The notes beneath the pieces were generated by a model. The model did not search any database. It was not told where the DNA came from and worked only from the letters and a program-made list of their open reading frames with translations. From NCBI RefSeq assembly GCF_000003195.3, contig NW_018396409.1, positions 289,076-353,075 of the forward strand: a stretch of DNA of 64,000 nt, in the 5' to 3' direction. A program made the translations under genes and the position numbers. The stretch comes from Sorghum bicolor. Lineage: Eukaryota > Streptophyta > Magnoliopsida > Poales > Poaceae. Within the stretch, counting starts at the first letter, position 1. Each line of letters opens with the position of its first letter. Positions 23,450 through 34,866 of this stretch are shown piece after piece.

Positions 23450-24262
23450 TGATGAGGACATGAGCACCATCAATACATCCACGCCTCAGATTCATATGCA
23501 TGATAACTCAACTATCTAGAATAATGAGGAGGAACCGCAAGGAAGCATATTCGCGATGGGCTAAATTTGGACTGCAGAAGGGTCTCGACTTGTGGTGGCC
23601 ACCAAGACTACATACGGTGACCGATTTTGATGTTCAAATACACGGTGGAAAGCTTATGAAGTCTATTTTCACATGGATCCAGTCCCATGTCCATATCTAT
23701 AATGAGGCGGCCGCAATCGTCGAGTTACTCCAGAGACCTTTCTGTGGACAGCTTCATTCAATAAGAAACTCCATGCATGCATGATATGGATATTATTGTT
23801 TTCTTTTGTTTTTAGTGAGTCGAGGGATTAGCACCGCACACTCTGGTCGCTCTCTCTTGTACATAAAGGCTTCTACAGCCAGAGACACAAGGGGGTTTTG
23901 TTTTGTTGTAAGTTTAGCCATTGCTACTTCCTTGTAGACGCATGTGTCGACTAGACCATCCGTTCTACTTGATTCAAAACCCCATATTGTTATCGTGATT
24001 CATATCAGATCCTTCTTGTATTATTTGGCAATTGAGTGCTTGTTCTATCTGTTCTTGCATGTTCTTCGATTGCGTGCAGGAATTACCCTAGTGGTTTGGT
24101 TGGTTGTGATCAACAAGATCGTGATCAACCGCTGGAATTGGTGTATCGATCGCTAAGGCGCAGCGTCCTTGGACGGTTGTAGTCAGATCGTGAACGTCGC
24201 TCCAGAGAGATCGAAGTTATCCATCTCCACCGAAAAGATCGGGACACCCTCGTTCTTATTAT
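23450..24262 (+). repeat. 5' LTR of CRM-like element D
   Basis: Shares the TGATGAGGACAT start with the array LTRs. Internal blocks also align with them, such as GGAAAGCTTATGAAGTCTAT at 23650 against the reverse complement of 4256-4275. At about 813 bp it is shorter than the 1,073-bp array LTRs. The 3' boundary is approximate (24260-24263) because the terminal CA is not clear. Confidence 0.7.
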
Positions 24263-25567
24263 GTGGTAATCAGAGCAAGGTTTGATTGGTGAGAGATTTT
24301 AGTTTGCAATTTTTTTTCCTATAGTCCGGAAAAGCCAAAAAATTTTTAGTTTCATTCCCAACATCCTATAACCCATTGAGCCTTTTACTAGTACTACTTA
24401 GTTCAGGCAAGTTGTGTTTGATTTACATCGGTCGAGTCGAATTGCTGGTCTTGGGTTTAGACTTTTAGAGTTTTGAGTTTTTGTCACGTTTTAGTCATTG
24501 CCCATCGTATAATCTCCGCTGCAATCACTCTTACCATATACATTTGGACTACACTATATATCTGAACTACCATCACCACCCTACTTGGGCACCGTGTAAA
24601 CTCCATCCACCACTCTCTTTTCACTCATGCGCACCCTATATTTTTAGACCATTGCATGCACGTTTTCACTTCCACCCGTGAGCAACCTATTCTTACTCAC
24701 TGCCACCTGCATGTTCCTTTCTTCCATTCATACATCCTATTGTAAGCGCTCTTGCACATTCTATAATCAGCATCCTATTTTTAATCAGCATCCTATTGCA
24801 ACCACTAGATTCATTCCACTCTTGGGCATCTAATTTTAGAACATTGCATCCTTGTCCACTTCATGCGCATCCTTTTGCCTCTCCTCCACTCTTCTTTCAC
24901 ATTCTATTTTTCTCATCCCCATTGCAATCAGTGTTACTGCAGCATCATATCACCATCATAATCTGCTAGTTGTATTTTTGTTACACTAAAGACATTGTGT
25001 GTTTTCTGAAATCTAATCCATCAAGATTCAGATTTATTTTAGTTGAGCAAAGTAGGAAAAAAACAGAAAGAAACAAAAAAATATCAAAAAAAAAAGAAAA
25101 GAAAAAGGAAAGAAAAGAAAAGAAAGGAAAGAAAAGAAAGGAAGAGGAAAAGAAGGGAAGTTATCTCTTGTTGTTCTTATTATTCTTGCGATATTGTGAC
25201 TTCATCTGTGCCTAGGCTCGCGTCTCTAGCACGGTCTAGCCTAGGACCAGCACAGTGCCACCGTTGAATGATTTCTCAACATGCTTTTATGACTAATGTG
25301 GTGCTAGTACTTCCTTGTGTAATATATAGAGCCATCCTATAACTCCACATATCAGACTACAACTTGACAAGTGTTGTTGCTGCAGCGTTGATACACCATT
25401 TTCTAGGTTTTCTGACTTGTTGGTTCCTGCCACCTCCTGTTTCGCTTGGTGAGAACTTGTGAGAACTTGTTTGCATAGGGTGAGAGTGAAATAATTACAA
25501 CAACCACATCCTTGTAGTTGATGGGAGCATAAAGATTATTGCGTATGTCTCTTGTTTTGTTCTAATC
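24263..25567 (+). other. PBS and 5' leader of CRM-like element D
   Basis: PBS TGGTAATCAGAGCAAGG at 24264-24280, as in the array units. The leader contains an A/G-rich tract (about 25055-25160), the counterpart of the polypyrimidine tract in the minus-strand units, and the conserved CTCGCGTCTCTAGCACGG segment near 25208. No coding potential is seen. Confidence 0.72.
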
Positions 25568-26173
25568 ATGGCAGGAATCCACGTAGAAACAAGCGATAAT
25601 CAGATTGCATGTTCACATCACTTTGCTAAAGGTGTGGCAAGTGATAAGTATGGCACTCATGAGGTATGTGATGTTTTGTTAGATGAAATAAAATCTGCAT
25701 TACCTTATTTTGAAGGAAATTGTGATCCACATGCATATATTAAATGGGAGCTAAATGTAGACAATGAATTTAAAAAGCATAATCTATCTTAAAGCCAAAA
25801 GATTAGAGTTGCTTCCAGTGTTCTTACTGAGTATGCTTTAAGTTCATGGAAATACCTTTGTAGATGTCATAAAGCTCCTCAAACATGGAAATATGTGAAA
25901 AAGACATTTTAGAGATGTTTTTGTCCCTGAGTACTATTCTGAAATTTTGTTTGAAAAACTACAATCTATAAAGCAAGAAAACAAAACCGTAGCGGAATAT
26001 TTGGATAAACTAAAATTGTGTGTGCTGCGATGTGGATTAGAAGAAACTGATGAACTTTTGGAACATAGATTTCTGCAAGGTCTTAATGTAGAAATTCAAA
26101 ACATTCTTGTTGATAAGTATTATAACACCTTTGATGAATTGTTTGATCTTGCTTGTGACTTAGAAAGGGATCT
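25568..26173 (+). pseudogene. Partial gag of CRM-like element D, broken
   Basis: ATG at 25568 opens 74 codons of gag-like sequence, ending at a TAA (25790-25792). Related sequence continues with further stops and a frame change near 25925-25950, then resumes through about 26170 (FEKLQSIKQENKTVAEYLDKLK, RFLQGLN). These motifs fit the capsid-like domain of chromovirus gag. The frame then passes into satellite, so zinc knuckle and pol are absent. Confidence 0.68.
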
Positions 26174-28052
26174 CTCAAGATTAGCACTATCTCCAAATAG
26201 ACCGAACCGAACTTTCACTTGATCCTCTTCACCTAGGAGTACCATCGGGAACTTCCACAACGATTTTTGAGCCTATGGTGCACTAGGCACAAACCATGCA
26301 AATATCTTGCACCGAAACTAATACTATCTCCAACTGGACCGAAGCGAGATTCCATATGATACACTTCCTCTAGTAGCTCCATTGGGTGCATCTACAGTCC
26401 ATCGGGTTTGTCCCAATTGATTTCTGAGCATATGGTATGTTCCACGCAAACCGTACACCTATCTTGCATCAAGATTAGAACTATCTCCAAACAGACAGAA
26501 CAAAGATTCCACTTGAGCCTCTTCACCAAGGAGTACCATCATGTGCGTCCAAAATTGTTTCTTAGCCTATGGTGCATTAGGCACAAACCGTGTACCTATC
26601 TTGCACCGAAACTAACACTATCTCCAAAGAGACCGAAGTGAGATTCTATATGACACACGTCATCTAGGAGTTCTATTGCGTGCTTCCAAATGTATTTCGA
26701 AGCATATGGTACGTTCCATGCAATTCGTGCACCTATCTTGCATCAAGATTAGCACTATCTCCAAACAAAAGCAAACTGAGCTTCCACATGAGCCCCTTTA
26801 CCCAGGAGTATCATCGGGTGCATCCAAAATGGTTTCTTAGCTTATGATGCAATAGGCGCAAACGGTGTACCTATCTTGCACCAAAACTAACTCTGTCTCC
26901 AAACAGACCGAAGCGAGATTCCATATGACACATGTCATCTAGGAGTTCTATTGGGGTGCATCCAAATGGATTTCTTAGCATATGGTATGTTCCATGCAAA
27001 CCATGCACCTATCTTGCATCAAGATTAGCACTATCTCCAACACAGATCGAATTGACCTTCCACTTGAGCCTCTTCACCTAGGAGTATTATCGGGTGCTTC
27101 CATAATGGTTTCTAAGCCTATGGTGCATTATGCGCAAACCATGCACCAATCTTGCACCTAAACTAACACTGTCTCCAAACAGATTGAAGCGAGATTCCAT
27201 TTGACACACATGATCTAGGAGTTCTATCGGGTGCGTCCAAATTGATTTCTGAGAATATGGTACGTTCCATGCAAACCATACACCTATCTTTCATCAAGAT
27301 TAGCACTATCTCCAAACAGACCGAACCAAACTTTCACTTGATCCTCTTCACCTAGGAGTACCATCGGGAGCTTCCACAACGATTTTTGAGCCTATGGTGC
27401 ACTAGGCACAAACCATGCAACTATCTTGCACCGAAACTAATACTATCTCCAACTGGACCGAAGCGAGATTCCATATGATACACTTCCTCTAGTAGTTCCA
27501 TTGGATGCATCTACAGTTCCATCGGGTTTGTCCAACTTGATTTCTGAGCATATGGTATGTTCCATGCAAACCGTGCACCTATTTTGCATCAAGATTAGAG
27601 CTATCTCCAAATAGATAGAACAAAGATTCCACTTGAGCCTCTTCACCAAGGAGTACCATCGTGTGCGTCCAAAATTGTTTCTTAGCCTATGGTGCATTAG
27701 GCACAAACCGTGTACCTATCTTGGACCGACACTAATACTATCTCCAAAGAGACCGAAGTGAGATTCTATATGACACACATCATCTAGGAGTTCTATTGGG
27801 TGCTTCCAAATATATTTCGAAGCATATGGTACGTTCCATGCAATTCGTGCACCTCTCTTACATCAAGATTAGCACTATCTCCAAACAAAAGCAAACTAAG
27901 CTTCCACTTGAGCCCCTTTACCTAGGAGTATCATCGGGTGCATCCAAAATGGTTTCTTAGCCTATGTTGCATTAGGCACGAACTGTGTACCTATCTTTCA
28001 CCAAAACTAACTCTGTCTCCAAATAGACCGAAGCGAGATTCCATATGACACA
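26174..28052 (+). repeat. Centromeric-type satellite (block 2)
   Basis: About 14 monomers of ~137 bp, in the same orientation and with the same two alternating types as block 1. It starts mid-monomer at TCAAGATTAGCAC where element D ends, and is cut at 28052 by element B; bases 28048-28052 (ACACA) are B's target duplication. Joined to block 3 without B, the monomer is perfectly continuous. Confidence 0.9.
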
Positions 28053-29099
28053 TGTCGGTGTTTTTTCCCCCGGGGGGTCACACCAACGAGTAAATTTGTA
28101 TGCGTGCTCCCCTTTCCGGATGGTGATACAAGAAGACACAGAGATTTATCCTGGTTCGGGCAAGAGAAGGCCCTACATCCAGCGGGGGGAGAGAGTTTGT
28201 ATTATCTTGCACCTAAGTGCTTGTACAGGGGCGAATACAAGCGTGGTATGAAGTGTGTCGCTCTACTACGTGTGTGTGGGTTCTTGTGTTGTGATGTCTC
28301 CCTCTTCTATTCCTGAGTCCCTCCTTTTATAGCTCCAAGGAGAGACACAGGGTACATGCATAGATATTAGAGTAGGGATCGATAGCCGCATGGAGCGCTG
28401 ACCTACTCGAGGCTTCCGTACGTCATGGCCTCGAGCCGTCCCATCTTGATAGCTTGGTGATGATTACGCGTGCTCCTGCGTGCTGCCCTGCCAGCCGCCT
28501 TGTGCTGGTTCTGAGGTCGCATGCTCGTATGGTATGGTGGCGGATCCGGCGGAGCAGCTGTGGTGTTGTCAGTCGATGCCCGACTTGTCCCTGGGAAGGG
28601 ACCTCGTTCGGTCGAGGGTCGGGCGCCGCGTAATATGCTGATATCTGGAGCGCTGACCTTGGGTGTCTCGAGGAGGTCCCGATTAGACGTTCCATCCTTG
28701 TTTCCTGTGTCCTGACTCGCCCTAGGTCGTTCGGTGGGAAGGCTGCAAAAAGAACGATGGGACAGAAGCTTGCTCCCTATCACGCCTTCCGTGACCTGTG
28801 TGTTAGGTGGGGAAGCGTCAGGTGCATTTAATGCTTCGGCTCGCGTGCGCGCGTCGGGCGACGGACAGTGTCCTCGCGCCCGACACCTCTCGGTTCGCTC
28901 GAGCCCGCTTCCGTCATCGATGGCAGTCGTCGCTCGAGTCCTGAACCGATTCGCTCGAGACTATTTCCGTCTTCGAGGCTGCGACCGTCGATGGCGGCGC
29001 ACACGTAAGATCGGAGCGTCGAATTAAGGGTCTCGACCTTCATACGGGCAATCTCATAATGCGTATTGCTGAGGGTACCCCTTACCGATACCCTCGACA
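28053..29099 (-). repeat. 3' LTR of Tat element B
   Basis: Bounded TGTCGAGGG...CCGACA in element sense. TATA box TATAAAAG on the minus strand at 28324-28331. It differs from the LTR at 41287-42333 near 28076, 28136, 28477, 28723 and 28861. Confidence 0.92.
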
Positions 29100-29111
29100 G
29101 TAGCCCCCGAG
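29100..29111 (-). other. Polypurine tract of Tat element B
   Basis: CTCGGGGGCTAC in element sense, directly before the 3' LTR. The same 12 bases recur inside the element at 29194-29205 and 34686-34697. Confidence 0.75.
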
Positions 29112-30024
29112 CCTCCATTTGAGCGCTAGCGCTCGAATGGAGGTTTTGATTTACGGTCGAATTTTCGTGGGGGCGCGCGAGCGACCCCGCGGGGTAGCCC
29201 CCGAGCCCTCGGAGGAGTTTTTGACTCCTTCGAGGGTTATGTTATCTAATTCGTAGAAACGCTTTCGACACCAGTGGTGGAAGGTTCTGACTGGCTCGTT
29301 TTTGCCCGGGGGTTTCGACGTACTCTCGATAGAGCGAGCGTCTTCCATCCCAAATTGAGTTCCTAGCGGGTAGTCCAAGTGAGAACCTGTGCCCCTTTCG
29401 AGGGGGTCAGCTGTAGCCCAGAGGCGTCCTCATAAAGCAGGGTCGACGTGGTCGGGGATACTGGTCTCATTCGATAGAGTCCAGCGGCTCGATGCCTCCC
29501 TTCGGGGGGATTCCTTTCGACTGTCTCGACCCTACCTTGAACATCACCAGCGAGTCCTCGAGGCGGGCCTCGATCTTCGACCGCTCGCTGGGATCCTTGA
29601 CTCTGGCGCTCGAGATCGGCTGTCGAACCCTTTCGGCGGGCCAGCCATCGACCTCTCGAGACTTTTGCGGTTATGTCCCTTGGCTTACGAGGGAAGGAAA
29701 CGGTCGTGGCGGTTCGCCTTTCTGCCCGTTGGGCGCGTCTTTTTAGGCGGATGACGTTACGACACCGTATCGGCGAGGAATTCGGAGAGTCCGGCCTGTG
29801 AGGAGAGAGAGAGAGCTGTCAGGCGGCGCATTTATGGGGGGAGTTACCTTACTTCTCGGATCTGTCCGTTGGCGGACAGCTGCCTATAAATATGCCGTCG
29901 CGTCACCGCCGTTCCTCTCCCTTCCGCCTTCTCGCTCTCGTTCCTTTGCTGCCTTTGCTTTCTCGTCATCTCACGCGCACACGCCCCCTCGACCCGTAGC
30001 GAACCCACCGCCCCGTTAGCCGAG
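29112..30024 (+). promoter_or_regulatory. Upstream region of the antisense gene in element B, with TATA box
   Basis: Non-coding stretch between the PPT and the antisense-gene start codon. TATAAATA lies at 29885-29892, about 130 bp before ATG 30025, a plausible Pol II core promoter for the plus-strand gene. Nearer the PPT is a hairpin (arms 29206-29218 and 29224-29236, 5-base loop) that is also present in C. In C, a ~350-bp deletion removes the stretch equivalent to about 29788-30135, including TATA and ATG. Promoter activity is inferred from position only. Confidence 0.6.
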
Positions 30025-33000
30025 ATGCCTGTAAGACTCGTCGCCGCCGATGACTGGCGCCCGTCGTCGATGACGGAGCGCCGGCTGTTGGAGCTCGAGA
30101 AGGAGGGACTGCTGCGCCGCCGCACCTCGCTGTCGTCGCCAGAGTGGATCGCGCCGCCAGCGAGCCACAGGGCGCCTCAGCCCCCCGAGGGCTACGTGGT
30201 GTCGTTCGCCAAGTTTCACCGCCACGGTCTGGGCGCGCCTCCAAGCCGCTTCATGCGGGCCCTCTGCTTCCATTATGGGGTGGAGCTGCAGCACTTCTCT
30301 CCGAACGCCATCACCGTGGCGGCGGTCTTCGCCGCCGTGTGTGAGGGCTTCCTAGGGATGATGCCGCACTGGGAGCTGTGGCTCCACCTCTACAGGGGAG
30401 AGCTGTTTCACGCCTCCACCGGAACCACGGGCGTGAGGAAACCCATGCGGGCGGGTTGCCTCAATCTGGTGCAGAAGACGGGGAAGACGGACCGGCCGCG
30501 GGAGTACATCCCGGTAGGGTTGTCGACCAACCACGCCGGTTGGGACTCCCAATGGTTCTACCTGCGGAACGACGACAACCTCCTTCCTTCCTACTCGGGC
30601 CGTCTAATCTTGGAGCGCCCAGCGGACTGGACTTACGGCGTCGTCCAAGCTCATCAGCCTCGGCTCGACCCTCTCCTCGACGCCCTGAAGAAGCTTCGCC
30701 AGGAAGGTTTGACCGCCGCCCTTGTCCTCTCGGCCGTCCATCATCGGAGAGTTCTCCCTCTGATGTCACGACCGCTGAGGATGGACGAGATGGGCCCTGG
30801 TGTCTCGTCTCGGGACCTCGAGGCATGTCGGATGTCCAGCGAGCCTCCGGCGGACGATGAAGTCGCGGCCCGAGTCAGGGCCGCAATTGCCGGTGATTTT
30901 AAGCCGGAGCATGTCAACGGCTTCCCCATGAGGCCTGACGCAGGCTCGATCGATCTGGTACGCTTTCTTCTTACGCGCATCCTCGATTCTGGGTTTCCCT
31001 TATTCCCTCTCTTTCTTCTAAGTCTACCTTAGTTTTGGCAGGGTCGAATTGATGTCCGGTCCTCGAGGCCTCCGGTAAAGGAGGACGAGGTCGATCGCGA
31101 CAAACGGCGCCAATCCGCCGAGAAGCTGAAGTCTGCCAAGGACTCCGCAAAGAAGGGGGAGAAGAAGAAGAACCTCGACCGCCAAGCATTAGAGGCGCGT
31201 CGAGCCAAATCCAGGCAGAGGGGGGAACCTGAGGAAGAATCCCCCAACGATGACGATGACGATGACGAGAGTAGCGACGATTCCGAGGGGATGGCGTCGC
31301 GCCTCGATCGGATCCTCGAGGGCCCGCCTCGAGGTGACGTCGACGCCCCCCGGACGGAGGTGCCGGAGGAGGGTCCGAGCGGATCTCGTCGTCCCCGGCC
31401 CGACGCTCCTTCCGCGCCCAAGGCGGGCCAAGACGCACCGCGCCCTCCCCTGGCGCCCAGGGAGAGCGGTCCGGCTAGGTCCCAGGCGTCGGGGCCGCTA
31501 ACTCGCGGTCGCGCTGCGGCCTCTGAGAAAGGGGACGCTGGTCGTAGGAGCACGAGTCCCGGCGCCCGCCAGGCGGGGACCGACGTACCTAGGCCCGTTT
31601 CTGCCCCCGAGGGGCCTAGCGCCCCGACGCGGGGTGGCTCGAGGCCCACTGGTCGGGTAGGCGGAAGGCGAGCCGTTCTGCCCGTGGGGTAAGCCCTTTT
31701 GTTGTTGCGGTCTTTGTCCCCCCATTCTTTCACCCTTTCTCACATGCCGACTTTTTCTCAGGTTGAAACGGACCCTCGAGCAGGCCCAACCATCGATGGC
31801 CAAGAGGCTCAGAACGGGTGCCGCCTCCACGGAACCAGGTTCGTAGTTAATTCCTGGGTGTCGCGATATTCTTACGTCGGTTATCATAACGTCTGACCCT
31901 TACCCTTTGTTTTGTAGGCTCGTCAAGCACCCAACCTTCAGCCGGCGTCGAGATAGCTTCGCCTCGTCCCGCGCCTACTCCGCCGCCACCGACTCATGAT
32001 GCGGCCCCCCAGACGCGAGCGTCAGAGGGAGCCCCCGAGCCCTCTCGATTGGGGGTCGAGGGGGAACCCATCACCATCAGCGATACGTCTGATGGCAACG
32101 AAGCGTCTGGGGGCGCTCGACCCATGGAGGAAGAAGCGTCGACTCCCAACGTCGCAGGACGGACTCCCTGGCCCGCAGGCCTTCGAGCCCTCGAGGCGCA
32201 AAGGAAGATGGTGGAGGAGGAGGGGCGGGAGCGCGAGGCGACGCAGCCGTCACTGGAGCAGCAGCAGCAGCGACCCCAGCCGGAGGAGCAACTGCAGCAT
32301 CAGCAGGAGGAGCAGCAGCAGCAGCTGGGGCAGCAACAGCAGCTGGGGGGCCAAGAGAACGAGCCACTCGAGCCCCCGCCTCAAATTTTGGCCGAACCGG
32401 CGCCGCTGGCGTCGCAAGAGCCCGGCGATCAAGAGGAAGATTTGCCGGTGTACGAGCCTCCCACCCCAGCGTGGCTCCTCCCGGGGGCGCCTGCCGCGAT
32501 CCGGGCAGAGTCAGGGCGAGCGGACGGAGTGGTGGCGCTCGCCTGCATGATGCGCACCCCCACCGACCCCGAGTCCGAGATCAAGAGGACACTCTACGGC
32601 ATGGACGGGATCGCCCCAGGGTTCCTCCGGGAGCGTCGAGCGTGGGAGGACCGCTTTCCCTCTGAGGAGGACGAGATCGGGTCGTCTGGGAGCAAGGACG
32701 GTACGTGGAAGACGGTGGACGACGACGGCCGGTTCCCTTGCCTTGCCGACCTGTTCTTGCGCCACGGGGGTTCCCTCGAGACCGTCGAGAACTTTCTCCG
32801 CGGCGTCAAGGTGCGGGCCGATCGGGAGATGGAGAACTGGTGCCCCGATCGGATTCGTATCCGAGCGTCCAGCGACCCGTCCGAGCCCAATATCTTCCTC
32901 GATGACAAGAAGGAAGTCGAGAAGTGGGAGCACGTCGAGGAGCTCCGCCTTTGGATGAAACACGTGGTGGGGCTCCTATCGGACGTCATCAACAACGGGC

Positions 33001-34313
33001 TCGGGCCAGCCTATTTTGTAAGTGTTTCTCGAGCTCCAATCTTTGTGGTGCTTTCGGGTCCCCGTGTTCTAATCCCCCTGACCCCTGATTCGCAGGATAT
33101 GAAAGAGACCTCTCGCATCAAGTCTAGCTTCATACATGCCACGAGGGGCGGATGGGAGCAGCTTCCCCTCCTCAAGGATCAACTCCTCGAGTCGCAGGAA
33201 AAGCTGCTTAAAGCTTACAAAGATCTTATAGCACTCGAGGAGGAGAAGAAGGTGAGGGAGGCTGCTTTGGCCAAGGCCCGAGAGGTCTCGAAGAAGGCGG
33301 AGGAGGAGGCGGTGCGGCTACGGGAGCGGGCTCTTACGGTCGAGGAGGCCGCATCCAGAGCCCGGGAGGAGGTCCTGTCCCACAAGAGCATCATCGCGGA
33401 CCTGGACAAGGAGAAGGGCCTTCTCCAAACCGACCTGGACTCCCTCCGCGATACCTTCCAGAAGATGAAGGTGGCGTACGTGGACAATGAGGTCGCCAGG
33501 GGTGCCGCCGAGGACGCAAAGAAGAAAACCCTCGAAGACCTCGAGATGGAGCGAGCTCGATCCCGTAGTCTCTCTGACGACGTCGAGCGTCTGAAGGGAG
33601 AACTGCTGGAGAAGAGTGGAGCCGTCGCTCAGGCTGGCAGGGTGATCGAAGATCTCCGCGTCGCCAATACCGAGCTGGCGCGCTCCAACAGAGAGATCGA
33701 GCGTGCCAACACCAGATTGGTTGGCGAGAACACGGCTCTAGAGGAGAGCATCAAAGGTATGTTCCCTTCGTCGAATTTCCTTTTCGAGGTGTGCTTGAGC
33801 TTTTCCTAAAGCTTCTTTGTATTGGTATTTGTAGGGCTCAAGGACGAACTCCTGGCCGCCCAAGCCGAGGCTCGCAACGCCAAGGCTCAACTTGAGGCTG
33901 AGGTTGCTTTGAACCGTCGAGTGCGGACGGCGATAAGCGATCTCTCGACCTCTTGGGAGGTCGAGCCTATGGATGAGTCGAGGGAGGACGCCCGAGGCGA
34001 CGCCCTGATCGACCAGTTGTGCTACGTAGGCGCAGCGCTGCGAGATCGGGTGCGGGATGCCCTCCACATCGGGGTGAAGCGGGCGATGGCGGTTGTCTGC
34101 TCGGGCTTCTCCTACGACATGGAGGTGGTGTCTCATGGCTTCGTCACCGACATCTCCAAGACCGACGCGGAGAACGAGGAGAGGCTCCATGCCTTGATCG
34201 ACGACGCGGAGGCTCCTGGAGAAAGGTTGGCCAAGCTCTTCGAGCCTGAGGTGCTCCCTCCTGAGGCTAGCTCGGGCGGAGGTGAGGGTGGCGAGGATCG
34301 TACCATGGACTGA
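30025..34313 (+). CDS. Intact six-exon antisense gene of Tat element B (predicted 1,298 aa)
   Basis: Function unknown. Exons: 30025-30957, 31042-31688, 31762-31838, 31918-33017, 33096-33756, 33835-34313. The five introns are 73-84 bp and all GT-AG. Exon lengths sum to 3,897 nt (1,299 codons with stop), and every junction keeps the frame without a stop. Exon 1 (residues 1-311) matches, from memory, the plant 'putative gypsy type transposon' domain (PF04195). Then come a charged Lys/Asp-rich part, a low-complexity Pro/Arg part, a Q-rich tract (about 661-698), a conserved globular region (about 727-919) and a long coiled coil (about 927-1178). It lies on the strand opposite gag-pol and converges on the end of pol. 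Extra antisense ORFs are known in grass Tat elements; the splicing model is my inference from sequence. Transcription is unproven. Confidence 0.8.
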
Positions 34314-34866
34314 GGCCTGCGAGCCTGCTCGGGGTGCCTGGGGCCCCTTGTATAAAACTTTGTTAATCCTGTTTTTAAGCGATACAGTATTTTTGTGTTT
34401 GTTAAATGTTTGTATGTCTTTCCACTCGAGGTTCTTTTATTTCTTTTTGCGCCTACATATGTGTTCCTTGTTCGATTTTTCGTAAAAGACAGCTTCGATC
34501 GCCTCGAGGGTGAGGGAGTGAGTAGAATTTCCATAGCCCGGGGGCGTAGGTGTTCTCAGGCTCATTATCCTTCGGCCCTCGAGGGGCTCGAGGCGCCTCG
34601 CCTACTCGATCGTTCAAGGTTTACTAAGTAGGAAAGAGAGAAACTTTTTGGCTTTTTCGACGCTTGGGGAGGGGTCGTCCCTCTGGTAGCCCCCGAGGGG
34701 GTGCGGACTATGATGGGTCATGGTCGGCATCCCCTTTTGACGTCGAGACTATAACTCATGACTATTTTTGGTACAGAAAGAAGCCGCTCGAGGGAAAGAC
34801 TTTATTTATTCATGCGTTCATTTACAAAGTCTTCGTACAAAATGTAGGATCGTAATTCTAGGACTT
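34314..34866. other. Spacer between antisense gene and pol ends (element B)
   Basis: The 3' ends of the two convergent frames face each other across about 550 bp. It contains the second internal PPT-like copy (34686-34697) and a block around 34700-34730 (ACTATGATGGGTCATGGTCGG) conserved in A and C. It probably holds the 3' end of the antisense transcript. No gene is seen. Confidence 0.65.

Larger units (their letters stand above)
23450..26173 (+). mobile_element. CRM-like element D, 5' part only (LTR, leader, partial gag)
   Basis: Plus-strand relative of the array elements, from a diverged subfamily. It begins TGATGAGGACATGAGC within element A's antisense gene and runs through LTR, PBS, leader and gag, then joins satellite at about 26173. 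Its right end and target duplication are lost, as is the right end of element A. Confidence 0.82.

Noticed and set aside
23500..23784. 94-codon frame in the CRM-like LTR of element D as a separate gene
   Set aside because: It matches the C-terminal/LTR region of CRM-like pol in a degraded state; no start or neighbour supports a separate gene.
26174..28052. Regularly spaced repeats as a possible CRISPR array
   Set aside because: Monomers are ~137 bp, directly adjacent, with no unique spacers, in a plant genome context.
31996..32550. Arg/Ser-rich frame overlapping antisense-gene exon 4
   Set aside because: Out-of-frame reading of exon 4; the splice phase from exon 3 selects the other frame, which is open for 366 codons and conserved in A and C.
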